DNA of 64,000 bases from Pseudoalteromonas galatheae (GTDB lineage: Bacteria; Pseudomonadota; Gammaproteobacteria; Enterobacterales; Alteromonadaceae), in NCBI RefSeq assembly GCF_005886105.2, contig NZ_PNCO02000001.1, positions 1,299,001 to 1,363,000 of the forward strand, written 5' to 3'. The translations under genes and the position numbers were made by a program. The notes under the pieces are model-generated. The model had not been told where the DNA came from and made no database searches. It saw only the letters and a program-made list of their open reading frames with translations. Positions 38,803 to 50,671 of the stretch are shown here, in pieces; positions within the stretch are counted from its first letter, which is position 1, and the number at the start of each line of letters is the position of its first letter.

Positions 38803-38816
38803 AACCCGATCGGGTT
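38803..38816. promoter_or_regulatory. Palindrome AACCCGATCGGGTT before the collagenase gene
   Basis: A 14-bp perfect palindrome 27 bp upstream of the collagenase ATG, downstream of an AT-rich promoter-like stretch. It has the size and position of a repressor operator. No regulator is encoded nearby. The rest of 38668-38802 shows no gene. Confidence 0.4.
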
Positions 38817-38842
38817 TGGATACACAACAGGAAAGGTAAATT

Positions 38843-41638
38843 ATGAAAATTACAAAACTCACTTTGGCGTTATCTGCGATCACAGCGATAAATTCAGCCA
38901 ACGCACATCAAGAATCACAGCGACTTTTTAAGCCGCTCAATGCATCGGTTCAAGTGGAAACGAACATATCTCATGGCCATGAGCATAAAGCTTTGAATGA
39001 TAGAGCACCCGTTGCACACACACCAACAAGAAGCGTGCCGCTGCTATCTGCTAAGCACACACCATTATTGCAAGCGATGGCAGTTAGCGAGAGAGAAGCA
39101 ATTGCTGCATGTGATTTAAACAGCTTAGCAAGTGCGAGCAGTAGCCAAATTGTTACTGAAATAAAGCAACAGGGCACGAGCTGTATCAATGCTTTATTCT
39201 CCGCTGACAGCAGCATCCAAACGCAAGTGTTCACGTCAGATAAAATGTATGCTGCGGCGCAAAATGCTAAGTCGCTTTCGCAAAGCTATACAGGCAACGG
39301 CAGTGCCGATCTCGAAGCGCTTTATTTGTTTATTCGCGCTGGCTTTTATGTTGAGTTTTACAATGATCAGGTAACTTTCGCCACTTGGGTTAAGCCTGCG
39401 GTGAAAGATGCGTTGGATGCTTTTGTTAGCAATAGCCATTTCTACGACGACAATGATGCCCATGGTAAAGTACTTGGTGAGGCTATTACTACAATGGACT
39501 CATCGGAACTACAAGGGCACTATCTGCCTGTCGTAAAAGCATGGTTATCTAAATGGAATGAAAGCTACGCTCAAAAGTGGAATATGCGCAGTGCGGTAAA
39601 CGGCATTTTCACTATCTTATATCGTGGTCAGTGGAATGATAACTTTGTCGCTTTGGTTAAAAACGATCAACAATTGGTAAGTTTACTGGGGAGCTTTACC
39701 GAACAAACTTGGATGGTAAATTCTGACTCTGAATATCTAATCATCAATGCAGCAAGCGAATTGGCTCGACTTAAACTGTACAATGGTGCAGCTATTCAAG
39801 AGTCAGTCGACACGCAATTAACTGCTTTATTCTCGCGTTACAACAGTTATGGTTTTGGCGATGGTGTCTGGTTAGCTGCGGCTGATGTCGCGACCTATTA
39901 TGCTGATTGTGGTCAGTTTGGTATTTGTAATTTTGATAAAGAACTTGAGACAAAAGTACTTTCTCAACAACATAGTTGTAGCGATACAATAAAGATTAGA
40001 GCACAAGCGCTTACTACTCAGCAATTGACTTCAGCTTGTCAAACTATGGAAGCGGAAGAAGTGCGATTCCACACCATGCTGGAAACAGGCCGCTTACCGG
40101 TTGCCGATGACAACAATGATTTTCTGCAAGTGAATATCTTTAATAGCAGTGCGGACTATAAAAAATATGCCAAAGCCATTTTTAAGATCAGCACCGACAA
40201 CGGTGGTATGTATTTAGAAGGTAATCCCAGCGATGTAAATAACGTTGCTAATTTCGTTGCATACGAGGCCAGTTATGCAAAGCCGGATCATTACATCTGG
40301 AACTTAGAGCATGAATACGTCCATTACCTTGATGGGCGCTTTGATCTTTATGGTGACTTTAATGCACCAACTAAACCTATCGTCTGGTGGAGCGAGGGGG
40401 TGGCTGAGTACATTGCAAACCTCAATGATAATCAAGCTGCAATAGACACAATCAAAGATGGTTCAGCATATACGCTTGCCGAAATATTCAGCACCACGTA
40501 TGACGGTTTTGATCAAGATAGAATTTACCGTTGGGGTTATTTAGGGGTGAGATTCCTGTATGAAAAGCACTTTGATGAAGTGCTCGCAATGCGACAGGAA
40601 ACGAGACAAGCAAATTGGAATGCGTACCAAGCTCGTATGGACCGACTCGCATCACAGTATCAATCAGAGTTTGTTCAATGGTGTAATGCGCTTGCCACTG
40701 GTGGTCAGAATAACGCGCCGACTTCAGAGATTAATGGCCCTTACTCCGGTGACGTCAATCAAGCGATACTATTTTCAAGCCAAGGTAGTGTCGATCCTGA
40801 TGGCGACGCGCTCACTTATTTGTGGCGCTTTGGTGATGGTAGTCAAAGTAATGAAGCCAATCCCACGCACAGATATGCACAAGCAGGCGAGTATCAAATT
40901 AGCTTAACAGTAAGTGACCCTAGCGGATTGAATCACACTAGTAATACAGTGACTACAGTAAGTGCAACGACTTCAAACAAACTACAGTCTGGCGTACCTG
41001 TCACAGTTGCTGGCGAGCAAGATGAACAAGTTGCGTTTTCAATTGATGTTGCTGCTGGCACCGATAAGTTAGTCATTCGCACGTCTGGAGGTAACGGTGA
41101 TGCCGATCTTTACGTTAAGTTAGGGTCGGCGCCAACGTTCAGCGATTATGATTGTAGACCATACCAATCAGGTAACGAAGAGATATGTGAGATCACCACA
41201 CCTACCGCTGGCACCTATTACATTATGTTGTATGGCTATAACCGCTTCGAAAATGTGCAATTGTTAGGAGAAATCGTAACAACTTCAACAATAGCGGACG
41301 TATGTCAGTCGCAGGGCAGTGTCTCTAATGGTAGATTGGTAGCAGGTGAAACGATTTGCCTTGGAAGTCAAGAGCCTATGTGGTTTAGCCTTGAGAACGT
41401 AAGTGGTCAACAATCGGTGGTGATCAAAACCGCGCATGGTAGTGGTGATCTTGGTCTGGAATACAGCAATTCAGGGTGGCCGAATGGCACAAATGTGGAT
41501 GCAAGCTCCTTCAATCAAGGTAATCAGGAGTGCATTGAAATAAGTGCGCAATCTCAATATTGGGGATACCTAAAAGTGTCGGGCGCACCGACGGGAGCTG
41601 CGCTGAAAGTCTCTTATAATAAAGGTGATTGTCAGTAA
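38843..41638 (+). CDS. Secreted M9-family collagenase with PKD and C-terminal domains
   Basis: A 931-aa exported zinc metalloprotease. The signal peptide ends at NSANA (about residue 21). An M9 N-terminal activator region is followed by the catalytic HEYVH at 490-494 and the downstream Glu in WWSEGVAEYI. A PKD domain is at about 623-705 (PYSGDVNQAILFSSQGSVDP, YLWRFGDGS), then a PPC-like domain at about 715-800 (TDKLVIRTSGGNGDADLYVK), and a further beta-rich domain to the end. It degrades collagen-like proteins outside the cell, consistent with a particle- or animal-associated marine lifestyle. Confidence 0.92.
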   Translation: MKITKLTLALSAITAINSANAHQESQRLFKPLNASVQVETNISHGHEHKALNDRAPVAHTPTRSVPLLSAKHTPLLQAMAVSEREAIAACDLNSLASASSSQIVTEIKQQGTSCINALFSADSSIQTQVFTSDKMYAAAQNAKSLSQSYTGNGSADLEALYLFIRAGFYVEFYNDQVTFATWVKPAVKDALDAFVSNSHFYDDNDAHGKVLGEAITTMDSSELQGHYLPVVKAWLSKWNESYAQKWNMRSAVNGIFTILYRGQWNDNFVALVKNDQQLVSLLGSFTEQTWMVNSDSEYLIINAASELARLKLYNGAAIQESVDTQLTALFSRYNSYGFGDGVWLAAADVATYYADCGQFGICNFDKELETKVLSQQHSCSDTIKIRAQALTTQQLTSACQTMEAEEVRFHTMLETGRLPVADDNNDFLQVNIFNSSADYKKYAKAIFKISTDNGGMYLEGNPSDVNNVANFVAYEASYAKPDHYIWNLEHEYVHYLDGRFDLYGDFNAPTKPIVWWSEGVAEYIANLNDNQAAIDTIKDGSAYTLAEIFSTTYDGFDQDRIYRWGYLGVRFLYEKHFDEVLAMRQETRQANWNAYQARMDRLASQYQSEFVQWCNALATGGQNNAPTSEINGPYSGDVNQAILFSSQGSVDPDGDALTYLWRFGDGSQSNEANPTHRYAQAGEYQISLTVSDPSGLNHTSNTVTTVSATTSNKLQSGVPVTVAGEQDEQVAFSIDVAAGTDKLVIRTSGGNGDADLYVKLGSAPTFSDYDCRPYQSGNEEICEITTPTAGTYYIMLYGYNRFENVQLLGEIVTTSTIADVCQSQGSVSNGRLVAGETICLGSQEPMWFSLENVSGQQSVVIKTAHGSGDLGLEYSNSGWPNGTNVDASSFNQGNQECIEISAQSQYWGYLKVSGAPTGAALKVSYNKGDCQ

Positions 41639-41736
41639 CTGTTCAATATTAAGCTTAAATTGATGAAGGCAATTGAAAAGGTGAGTTAGATCACAGATAT
41701 TACTTGTTAATAATTTGTTTTTGTTATATTTTTGTG

Positions 41737-41765
41737 AAGTGAAGGGGCCTTTGGTCCCTTTACTT
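41737..41765 (+). terminator. Probable terminator after the collagenase gene
   Basis: AAGTGAAGGGGCC pairs imperfectly with GGTCCCTTTACTT around TTT. It is preceded, not followed, by the T-rich stretch, so direction is uncertain. Confidence 0.4.
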
Positions 41766-41862
41766 ATTGTAAAAACATGCAAAAGGAATTAACTGATGTG
41801 CCAAGAAGGAGCTAGGCTGTATTAGACTGTATGAAAAGTTTAGGGTATACACGAGGCGCTCA

Positions 41863-42615
41863 GTGTTAAAACAGTATTGTATTGCCATTACTACTTTGTT
41901 AATGCTGGCCTTTTCAGTGAAAGCCACAGAAACACAAATTCTCTATATATATCACGATAAACCACCCTATGTTATTGATCTAGAGTCCCAAAAAGGCCTC
42001 TATTTTGATTTAGCCAAATTAATTAATGCAGTACAAAAAGACGTACGGGTAGAAGTACGGTTTGTACCACGCAAACGCTTAGATAAGCAACTCGAACGAC
42101 AAACGTTTCAAGGCTTCATATTAGGGGTAAATCCAGCTTGGTTTGATGACCGAAAAAAACAAAAATATTTGTGGAGTAGCCCGTTAATGTATGACACGGA
42201 CGAATTTGTTTCGCATATAGATCAACCGTTCGAATATTATCACCCCAGCTCTTTGTATGGAAATCAGGTTGGCGCTATTGCTGGATACTATTATCGACAC
42301 CTAGATCAGGGAATGGAGCAATCCAATATCCAGCGAGTGAACGTAAATTCCGAAGAAGCGCTGTTGGAAATTGTCCTAAAAAAGCGGGTGAGTATTGCGA
42401 TCGTCAGTCGGTCTACGACAGAATATCTTATTGCTAAAAATGGATGGAAGAGAGTGTTTCACTTTTCACAAAATCCGCACGAAACCTATTTCAGAGCGAT
42501 ATTGGCGCCTAAAAGTTCTGTATCGGACTTTGAGGCGCTACAGCTGGTGCTAGATTCCAAGCCCTTCAAAAAACAACTGGTGAAATTGCTTAAAAGCTAT
42601 CATCTTGTCTATTGA
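41863..42615 (+). CDS. Periplasmic solute-binding protein, family 3-like
   Basis: A 250-aa exported protein, GTG start with GAGG seven bases upstream. A signal peptide (about 1-20, ending SVKA) is followed by a bilobed SBP_bac_3-like fold: HDKPPYVIDLESQKGLYFDL at the first strand, FILGVNPAWFDDRKKQKYLW in the hinge region and a late IAIVSRSTTEYLIAKNGW. It resembles the many stand-alone amino-acid-binding-like proteins of Alteromonadales. No ABC permease or ATPase is nearby, so it may serve sensing rather than transport. Confidence 0.78.
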   Translation: MLKQYCIAITTLLMLAFSVKATETQILYIYHDKPPYVIDLESQKGLYFDLAKLINAVQKDVRVEVRFVPRKRLDKQLERQTFQGFILGVNPAWFDDRKKQKYLWSSPLMYDTDEFVSHIDQPFEYYHPSSLYGNQVGAIAGYYYRHLDQGMEQSNIQRVNVNSEEALLEIVLKKRVSIAIVSRSTTEYLIAKNGWKRVFHFSQNPHETYFRAILAPKSSVSDFEALQLVLDSKPFKKQLVKLLKSYHLVY

Positions 42616-42670
42616 GCGATTGGGGGCTAATTTTATTTAAATCAGTTACATCGCTCAGGCGCTTGAGTGA

Positions 42671-43111
42671 TTACCAACTGCCAGTGTTGTCCATTGACTG
42701 CCAAGGCTCAGCTGGAGGCAATGCATCACCTTGCTGCAGTAACTCGATAGAAATTCCATCTGGAGATTTTACAAATGCCATATGGCCACAGCGCGGTGGT
42801 CTGTTGATCACGACTCCGGCATCTTGCAGTTTTTGGCAAAGTGCATAAATGTTCTCTACGGCAAAGGCCAAGTGACCAAAATTTCGTCCCCCCGTGTATT
42901 CTTCCGGATCCCAATTATAGGTAAGTTCGATAGTAGGAGAAAAGCTTTGCTGCGCTTGTTCAACTTGATCAGGGGCGGCAAGATAAACCAGACTAAAGCG
43001 ACCTTGCTCACTGTCATAACGTTTCACTTCAACGAGGCCCAATAGCTCGCAATAAAACTTCATTGACTCATTAAGGTCACGGACTCGCACCATAGTGTGT
43101 AAGTATTTCAT
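42671..43111 (-). CDS. gloA: Lactoylglutathione lyase (glyoxalase I)
   Basis: 146 aa from the ATG at 43111 ([10 protein letters not shown]), which aligns with GloA; an alternative in-frame ATG at 43123 adds four residues. It is a VOC-fold metalloenzyme with the four metal ligands in GloA context: H5, the Glu of IELTYNW, the His of FGHLAF and the Glu of ISIELLQ. It converts the methylglyoxal-glutathione adduct to S-lactoylglutathione. It is convergent with the solute-binding protein gene. Confidence 0.85.
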   Translation of the reverse strand: MKYLHTMVRVRDLNESMKFYCELLGLVEVKRYDSEQGRFSLVYLAAPDQVEQAQQSFSPTIELTYNWDPEEYTGGRNFGHLAFAVENIYALCQKLQDAGVVINRPPRCGHMAFVKSPDGISIELLQQGDALPPAEPWQSMDNTGSW

Positions 43112-43385
43112 TATGTAATCCATTTAGACTCTAGTTGATAAATTTTAAAGTGTTCTACATCAGATTGGAAGGTCAACAGACTTTGACGCTTAACAGTGGC
43201 GATAAACGTGCTTTATGAGCCGAAAAGAAGTACAAGAACCTGTTCCTATATAGCTTCAAACAATACTGAATATTAGATTAATATTTTGTTATTTATCATG
43301 TTTTTATAAAATTTCATGATATTTTTCGTTGCCCTTTGCTTTAAGCAGATGATTGATTTAGGATCAGACTTTATAGTCAAAAAAC

Positions 43386-44447
43386 ATGGACATTATGATC
43401 ATCAGGCTGATCCTTATTGCACTGTTTTGTTTTGCCATGACGGCAAAAGCAGTAGAAGTTCAAAATTTATATGAAGCCTCGCTGAGTGTTAACGACAAAT
43501 CTCGCGCAACACGAGCGCAAGCGAGCCAACAGGCATTATTAAAAGTGTTGCAAAAGCTCACGGGTAAAGCCGATGATTTTTCTCACCCTTCTATCCAAGC
43601 GAGCCTTAAGCGTATTTCAGATTACATGCTGAGGTATGAATATTATGATCGACAAGGTGTAACTAAAATAAAGGTGGAGTTTGAGCCTGGTAAGGTCGAA
43701 GATTTGGTTAGAGAAGCTGGCTTACCGCTTTGGGGCAACCGCCGTCCTATGGTCGCGATATGGATGGTGATTGAAGATAACTTCCGCCGAGAGTTTGTTA
43801 CGCAAGAAAGCTACCCTCAACTCGAACGCTTGATTTATGACACAGCAGACGAATGGGGTGTGCCAGTCGTCGTCCCTTTGATGGATCTTGAAGATCGCAG
43901 CAATGTGAGTATCGCAGAGGTATGGGGAAACTTTTCTAACGAAGTTGAGGAAGCGTCATTGCGTTATGAGGCGGAGCGCGTTATCACTGCACGTTTGTTT
44001 CAGCCTGCCCATACAAATTCTTGGCAGTTAGACTGGCGCTACACTGATGCCGAATATTTTGAGCCTGAGCAATATGTTGGTGACAAGCAGCAAGTTATCA
44101 TTGATATGGTGAATCAGCTATCTAGTACCTTAGCTCAGAAGTATGTTATCGATCCTAATCTTACTTTAGAGGCCCATCGAACTGAAATTGTCGTCGAGCA
44201 ATTACGGTCATTTTCGGATGTAGAAATGGCTAAGCGTCGTTTGCTATCCATGAGTACGGTGGTGGATGTCGATGTGATCTACCGTGCGAAAACAGCGGTG
44301 AAGTTTGCAATTGAACATACCTCAAGCACAACAGACTTGCGTAAAACGATTGCATTGGAGCAAAGCTTTAAGGCGTATGAAGACCCAAGAGCTTATTATC
44401 AAATTGCAGACGAAAATAACCTTAAATACAATTGGGTGGGCAAATAG
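43386..44447 (+). CDS. DUF2066 protein
   Basis: A 353-aa exported protein. A signal peptide (about 1-22, ending TAKA) precedes the DUF2066 core (NDKSRATRAQASQQALLKVL, then KLTGKADDFSHPSI). Function unknown, but the gene is regularly found directly upstream of hda in gammaproteobacteria. Here one base separates its stop from the hda start, so the two are very likely co-translated. Confidence 0.85.
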   Translation: MDIMIIRLILIALFCFAMTAKAVEVQNLYEASLSVNDKSRATRAQASQQALLKVLQKLTGKADDFSHPSIQASLKRISDYMLRYEYYDRQGVTKIKVEFEPGKVEDLVREAGLPLWGNRRPMVAIWMVIEDNFRREFVTQESYPQLERLIYDTADEWGVPVVVPLMDLEDRSNVSIAEVWGNFSNEVEEASLRYEAERVITARLFQPAHTNSWQLDWRYTDAEYFEPEQYVGDKQQVIIDMVNQLSSTLAQKYVIDPNLTLEAHRTEIVVEQLRSFSDVEMAKRRLLSMSTVVDVDVIYRAKTAVKFAIEHTSSTTDLRKTIALEQSFKAYEDPRAYYQIADENNLKYNWVGK

Positions 44448-44448
44448 G

Positions 44449-45153
44449 ATGGAATCGCCACGTCAAATGGCGTTGCCAGTGACACTGCCAGATGACGAAA
44501 CCTTTGCCTCTTATTTTGGTGGCGAAGCGTCATTGGAAGTAAGTCACTTAAAAAATGGCCTTGCCCGTCGTTTAACTGGTTTTCAGTACACTTACCTGTG
44601 TGGATTAGCAGACTCTGGCAAGTCGCACTTGCTTTATGCCACGTGCATTGAAGCGCAAGAGCTTGGGCTTTCAACTATCTTATTGTCTATGCGAGAAGTG
44701 TTGGATTTTGGTCCGTTAGTGTTAGATGGGCTCGATGCACTGGATGTAGTTTGTATAGACGATGTGCATTTGGTTGCAGGAGATGAAGCGTGGGAAAAAG
44801 CCTTATTTAACTTTTTCAATCGTTTTAATGAAAAAGGCAAATGCCTAGTGGTCACTGCCGATCTGTTACCCAACATGCTGAATTTGTCACTGCCAGACTT
44901 AGAATCGCGCCTAACCTGGGGAACGACCTTTCAGATCCGCTCGATGAGTGACGATGATAAAGCCGAAGCCTTAGTAAAAAGAGCGCATATGCGTGGCCTT
45001 GAACTATCCGATGAATGTGCGCGATTTTTGCTCACGAGATTGAGTCGTGATATGCGTGCGTTACTTGATGTATTGGATAAACTCGATCACGCATCCATGG
45101 CTGCGCAAAGAAAGTTAACAATTCCTTTTATAAAAGCCACTTTAAAGCTGTAA
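44449..45153 (+). CDS. hda: DnaA-related regulatory inactivator Hda
   Basis: 234 aa from the ATG at 44449; a longer in-frame reading would start inside the previous gene. It is an AAA+ protein that, with the DNA-loaded sliding clamp, stimulates ATP hydrolysis by DnaA. The N-terminal clamp-binding motif is RQMALPVTLPDDETF. Walker A is LADSGKSHLL, Walker B is VVCIDDVH, and the sensor II arginine lies in SRDMRALLDVLDKLD. Confidence 0.93.
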   Translation: MESPRQMALPVTLPDDETFASYFGGEASLEVSHLKNGLARRLTGFQYTYLCGLADSGKSHLLYATCIEAQELGLSTILLSMREVLDFGPLVLDGLDALDVVCIDDVHLVAGDEAWEKALFNFFNRFNEKGKCLVVTADLLPNMLNLSLPDLESRLTWGTTFQIRSMSDDDKAEALVKRAHMRGLELSDECARFLLTRLSRDMRALLDVLDKLDHASMAAQRKLTIPFIKATLKL

Positions 45154-45233
45154 CAGGGCTAGAATATCGCCTTGCAATTCAGTTATCATAAGAGATTAAA
45201 TAACAGCAAATTACCTCAGCAAAGATCAGGTAG

Positions 45234-46217
<984 letters not shown>

Positions 46218-46230
46218 GAGCGACAAAAGT

Positions 46231-48618
46231 ATGAAATTCAGTGAAAAGTGGTTACGCGAGTGGGTCAATCCAGCAATTGATACTGATGCGTTATCTGAGC
46301 AATTATCAATGGCGGGTTTAGAAGTTGATGGTGTAGACCCAGTTGCCGGTGACTTCCAAGGTGTGGTTGTCGGTGAAGTGGTCGAATGTGGTCAACACCC
46401 AGATGCTGACAAACTTAGAGTAACAAAAGTAAATGTAGGCGAAGACGAGCTACTAGATATTGTCTGTGGTGCCGCTAACTGCCGTGCCGGTTTAAAAGTA
46501 GCGGTTGCTAAAGTGGGCGCAACGCTTCCTGGCGATTTCAAAATTAAGAAAGCCAAACTTCGTGGTCAGCCGTCTCACGGTATGTTGTGTGCGTTTGAAG
46601 AGCTTGGCATGGCGGAAAGTTCAGACGGTATTTTAGAACTCCCTATGGATGCGCCAATTGGCCAAGACATTCGTGAATACTTTGGCTTGAACGACGTGAC
46701 TATTGACGTTGATTTAACGGCTAACCGTAGCGACTGTTTAGGGATCAAAGGTCTGGCTCGTGAAGTTGGGGTACTAAACAGCATTGACGTAACAGAAGTT
46801 GCTATCACGCCTGTTGCGCCAACGATTGATGATAAAATCTCTATTGAACTGGTAAATAGCGAAGCATGTCCACGCTACTTAGGTCGTGTGATCAAGGGCG
46901 TTAATGTTAAAGCAGAGACCCCGTTTTGGATGGTAGAGAAACTGCGCCGCTGCGGTGTTCGCTCGATTGATCCAGTTGTTGACGTAACGAACTACGTGTT
47001 GCTTGAGCTAGGTCACCCGATGCACGCGTTCGATTTAAGCCAAATCGAAGGTGGAATTAAAGTACGTAATGCCTTTGAGAATGAAGAGCTAGTATTGTTA
47101 GACGGCAACACGGCGAAGCTTAATCCATCAACGCTACTGATTGCTGATGATAATAAAGCACTTGCGATGGCCGGTATTTTCGGTGGTGAACAGTCTGGTG
47201 TTAGTGACGAGACAAATGACATCTTGCTAGAAAGCGCGTTCTTTGCACCGCTTGCGATTGCAGGTCAGGCACGTAACTACGGTTTGCATACCGATGCATC
47301 GCACCGTTACGAGCGTGGTGTAGACCCAGTGCTGCAGCGTGATGCAATGGAAAGAGCGACAGGCTTGTTACTTGAAATCGTTGGCGGTGAAGCAGGCCCG
47401 ATTGTTGAAGCTGTGTCAGAAGCAGATTTACCAAAAGAGCGTCAGGTGACGTTACGCCGTGAGCGTTTAGACCGTGTGATCGGTTATCATATCGAAGATG
47501 CTAAAGTGTCAGACATTTTAACGCGTCTGGGCTTAGCTGTAACATTTGCAGGCGGCCAGTGGCAAGCAACAGTGCCAAGCTATCGCTTCGATATTAGTAT
47601 CGAAGAAGACTTAATTGAAGAAGTTGCTCGCGTATTTGGCTACAACAATATTCCAAATGTGGCGCCAACCGCTGCGTTAAAGATGACAGATCATCAAGAA
47701 GCACGTTTGCCTGTAGCGCGTTTTAGAGATGAGTTAGTAAGCCGTGGTTATCAAGAAGCCATCACATATAGTTTCGTTGATCCAAAAGCACAGCAGCAGC
47801 TACATCCAGAAGCTGATGCATTAATTCTTCCGCACCCAATTTCGATTGAAATGTCAGCAATGCGTGTAAGCTTGATGACAGGCTTGATCAATGCGGTTTC
47901 TTATAACCAAAACCGTCAACAGTCACGTATTCGCTTATTCGAAACGGGCCTTAAGTTCATCAAAGACGACAGCGCGGAAAACGGCGTACGTCAAACAGCT
48001 GTGATTGGTGGTATCGCGTATGGTAATACGCACAATGAACACTGGTCTGTGCCTTCACGTAAAGTGGATTTCTTTGATGTGAAAGGCGATGTAGAAGCAT
48101 TACTTGCGCTTTGTAACGATAAAGCACGCTTTAGCTTTAAAGCAGAAGCGAGCGATGGTTTGCACCCAGGTCAATCAGCTGCAATTTATGCAGACGGTAA
48201 AAAGGTTGGTTTCATCGGTGCTGTTCACCCTCAGCTATTAAAGCCGTTAGAGCTTAAAGATACACCATATGTATTTGAAATCGACATGGCTGCTTTAGAA
48301 AATCGCCTGCTTCCAGAAGCAGTTAGTATCTCGAAATTCCCATCAAATAGAAGAGATATTGCTATTTTAGTTGCAGATGACGTAAAAATAGGCGATATTT
48401 TAGAGTGCATTGAGAAAGTTGGCGGAAATCAATTAGTTGACCTAAACTTATTCGATGTGTACAAAGGGCAAGGGGTTGAACCTGATCATAAGAGTTTAGC
48501 CATTGCTCTAACATTACAAGCGGTTGATAGAACGCTCGAAGAGAAAGACATCAACGCGGTTGTAGAAAACGTGGTGGCCGAACTGGCCAAACAATTCAAT
48601 GCATCGTTGAGGGACTAG
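46231..48618 (+). CDS. pheT: Phenylalanyl-tRNA synthetase beta subunit
   Basis: 795 aa, usual family length. In order: the OB-fold tRNA-binding domain (about 40-150), the B3/B4 editing domain (about 210-390), the B5 domain (about 400-470), the catalytic-like domain, and the C-terminal anticodon-binding domain ([16 protein letters not shown]). It forms the alpha2beta2 enzyme with PheS, 13 bp downstream of pheS. Confidence 0.98.
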   Translation: MKFSEKWLREWVNPAIDTDALSEQLSMAGLEVDGVDPVAGDFQGVVVGEVVECGQHPDADKLRVTKVNVGEDELLDIVCGAANCRAGLKVAVAKVGATLPGDFKIKKAKLRGQPSHGMLCAFEELGMAESSDGILELPMDAPIGQDIREYFGLNDVTIDVDLTANRSDCLGIKGLAREVGVLNSIDVTEVAITPVAPTIDDKISIELVNSEACPRYLGRVIKGVNVKAETPFWMVEKLRRCGVRSIDPVVDVTNYVLLELGHPMHAFDLSQIEGGIKVRNAFENEELVLLDGNTAKLNPSTLLIADDNKALAMAGIFGGEQSGVSDETNDILLESAFFAPLAIAGQARNYGLHTDASHRYERGVDPVLQRDAMERATGLLLEIVGGEAGPIVEAVSEADLPKERQVTLRRERLDRVIGYHIEDAKVSDILTRLGLAVTFAGGQWQATVPSYRFDISIEEDLIEEVARVFGYNNIPNVAPTAALKMTDHQEARLPVARFRDELVSRGYQEAITYSFVDPKAQQQLHPEADALILPHPISIEMSAMRVSLMTGLINAVSYNQNRQQSRIRLFETGLKFIKDDSAENGVRQTAVIGGIAYGNTHNEHWSVPSRKVDFFDVKGDVEALLALCNDKARFSFKAEASDGLHPGQSAAIYADGKKVGFIGAVHPQLLKPLELKDTPYVFEIDMAALENRLLPEAVSISKFPSNRRDIAILVADDVKIGDILECIEKVGGNQLVDLNLFDVYKGQGVEPDHKSLAIALTLQAVDRTLEEKDINAVVENVVAELAKQFNASLRD

Positions 48619-48620
48619 AT

Positions 48621-48920
48621 ATGGCGCTTACTAAAGCCGACATAGCTGAACACCTATTTGAAAAACTGGGGATCAATAAGAAAGATGCCAAAGACTTAGT
48701 TGAAGCGTTTTTTGAAGAAATCCGCTCAGCGCTAGAAAACGGCGAGCAAGTAAAGCTCTCTGGGTTTGGTAACTTTGACCTTCGCGACAAGAAGGAACGC
48801 CCAGGTAGGAACCCAAAAACTGGGGAAGATATTCCTATCTCTGCGCGACGCGTGGTAACTTTTAGGCCTGGCCAAAAGTTAAAAACCCGTGTTGAGGTCG
48901 GCACAAGCAAAAACTTGTAA
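48621..48920 (+). CDS. ihfA: Integration host factor subunit alpha
   Basis: 99 aa, with the standard N-terminus [20 protein letters not shown] and the DNA-intercalating arm [21 protein letters not shown]. It forms the IhfA/IhfB heterodimer that bends DNA. It is two bases after pheT and followed by a strong terminator. Confidence 0.98.
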   Translation: MALTKADIAEHLFEKLGINKKDAKDLVEAFFEEIRSALENGEQVKLSGFGNFDLRDKKERPGRNPKTGEDIPISARRVVTFRPGQKLKTRVEVGTSKNL

Positions 48921-48926
48921 TATAAG

Positions 48927-48959
48927 AAAGCCTTGGTGGTGATACCAAGGCTTTTTTTA
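48927..48959 (+). terminator. Terminator of the pheST-ihfA operon
   Basis: AAAGCCTTGGT, GGTGAT loop, ACCAAGGCTTT, then further T residues. Confidence 0.92.
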
Positions 48960-49030
48960 TATTGAAATAGTTTTGTCACATATTCAAGCTACACTCTGCG
49001 CTTGATTGCGTTCTGTGGAGTGGAGAGCTT

Positions 49031-50641
49031 ATGCGAGGAGCACACTCCTTAAGCAAGTTGTTTAAGAATATCTTTATTGCTTGGTTGTCTTGCACCTTTG
49101 TATTTTCAATTTTGGCAGCATTCACTTATGTGCATCAAAAAGAGACTGCTAAATCCAACCTTACTACCGTAGCGAGTCGGATTGTATCTGACATCAACAA
49201 AGAGTTTGCTGTAGTAGACGATACCTTAAAACATGCTATCCACCTTTCTTCGAATTGTGACCCTGAGGGTCTACAGTACATGCGTAGATTGGTTTTTGAA
49301 AATCCAGGTATGAGCGAAATAGGTATAGTAGATAGTAAAGGGAAATTGGTTTGCAACTCTTTTGGGCAGCTCACTCCACCTGTTAATACCAGTGCCCCCA
49401 TAAAAAAGCCCGGGCTAAGATACTACGGTCCAGTTATTACTGACTACCTGGAGCTTCCAGCCTTTGTTCTAGCACGTACAAGAGACGATGGCTATGAAGT
49501 GAATGTGTTGATCCCTGCTCATTGGCTGAAGAGTATGCTTGATATTTCGGCTCATCATAATACCGATTTTGCTGCCTTGGTCGACAATAGCACGGGTGTG
49601 CCGATTTTTTTAAATGGTAAATACGCTTTGCCAATCCGTCAAAAACTATTTCCGTCCGCTAATAGCCGTGCAGTAGAAGCACTTTTTGATGATGGAAAAG
49701 TAAAATTTGCTTACGTTGCTGCTATTCCAAGTTTACCGCAGATGAGTTTGATTATTGCAAAAAATGACGAGCAACTAGTGAGTCTAGGTTGGTTATGGTT
49801 AATACTCTGGAGTGTTTTTTATGGCGTCTCTTGGGTTGGCCTTACGTTGTTATTAATCAGTTATGACAAGCGCCAGTTAAGCAGTAAAACCCAAATACTA
49901 AGAGCATTGGCAAATGATGAGCTGTTTAACGTATATCAACCACTCGTTAATTCCGAAGTGAAGTCGATAGTGGGCGTAGAGGTGCTCATTCGTTGGCGAC
50001 ATCCACTTGAAGGTGTGCTAGGGCCAGCTTACTTTGTTCCCGAGGCTGAGCGAGATGGTACTATTTTAGATATCTCGATAGCGCAAGTCGAAAACGCTGT
50101 GCGTGATTTGACGGACATCTTGGAAGCTCAGCCAGACTTTAAGGTTTCTTTTAACGTTAATGGTTTACTTCTGGGTTCTAAGCGCTATATAGACGCCTTA
50201 CTCGCTGCAAAATGTCAAATATCTTCATTAACTATTGAGTTAACTGAGCGCGATGTGCTGACACAAGCTCAAACCAAAACGGTACTAACTGAGCTCAAAC
50301 GTGCTGGAATAGAAATCGCGATTGATGATTTTGGCACGGGGTATAGTGGTCTGCAGTACCTGCAAAGTTTTCCGATTGACCTACTGAAAATAGACCAGAG
50401 CTTTGTCGCATCGATTGGCCTAGATACTTTGCAATCCCCGGTTTTATCGGCGGTGATTGATATGGCGGAAAAGCTGGACAAAAAACTGATTGCCGAAGGG
50501 GTAGAAACTCAGGCTCAAGCAAGTTACCTAAAAAGTCGAGGAGTGAATATTCACCAAGGCTGGCTTTACTTTAAAGCATTGGAGCTGCCGCAATTGCAGT
50601 GTGAGGTAGGTAAAGCGCTGGGTGATAACAGAGCAGCTTAA
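49031..50641 (+). CDS. CSS-motif / EAL-domain cyclic-di-GMP phosphodiesterase
   Basis: A 536-aa inner-membrane protein. TM1 is at about 13-34, a periplasmic CSS-type sensor follows (LSSNCDPEGLQYMRRL, and a second Cys in KLVCNSFG), TM2 is at about 252-278, then an EAL domain. The EAL signature is EVL here (E317), and the other catalytic positions are present: the Asn of FNVNG, ELTERD, DDFGTGYSGL at 432-433, KIDQSF and AEGVETQ. It should be an active phosphodiesterase regulated by periplasmic redox state or proteolysis, as for E. coli PdeB/PdeC-type CSS proteins. Confidence 0.9.
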   Translation: MRGAHSLSKLFKNIFIAWLSCTFVFSILAAFTYVHQKETAKSNLTTVASRIVSDINKEFAVVDDTLKHAIHLSSNCDPEGLQYMRRLVFENPGMSEIGIVDSKGKLVCNSFGQLTPPVNTSAPIKKPGLRYYGPVITDYLELPAFVLARTRDDGYEVNVLIPAHWLKSMLDISAHHNTDFAALVDNSTGVPIFLNGKYALPIRQKLFPSANSRAVEALFDDGKVKFAYVAAIPSLPQMSLIIAKNDEQLVSLGWLWLILWSVFYGVSWVGLTLLLISYDKRQLSSKTQILRALANDELFNVYQPLVNSEVKSIVGVEVLIRWRHPLEGVLGPAYFVPEAERDGTILDISIAQVENAVRDLTDILEAQPDFKVSFNVNGLLLGSKRYIDALLAAKCQISSLTIELTERDVLTQAQTKTVLTELKRAGIEIAIDDFGTGYSGLQYLQSFPIDLLKIDQSFVASIGLDTLQSPVLSAVIDMAEKLDKKLIAEGVETQAQASYLKSRGVNIHQGWLYFKALELPQLQCEVGKALGDNRAA

Positions 50642-50671
50642 CCACTCTGTTACTTTCAATAGACCCTAAAA

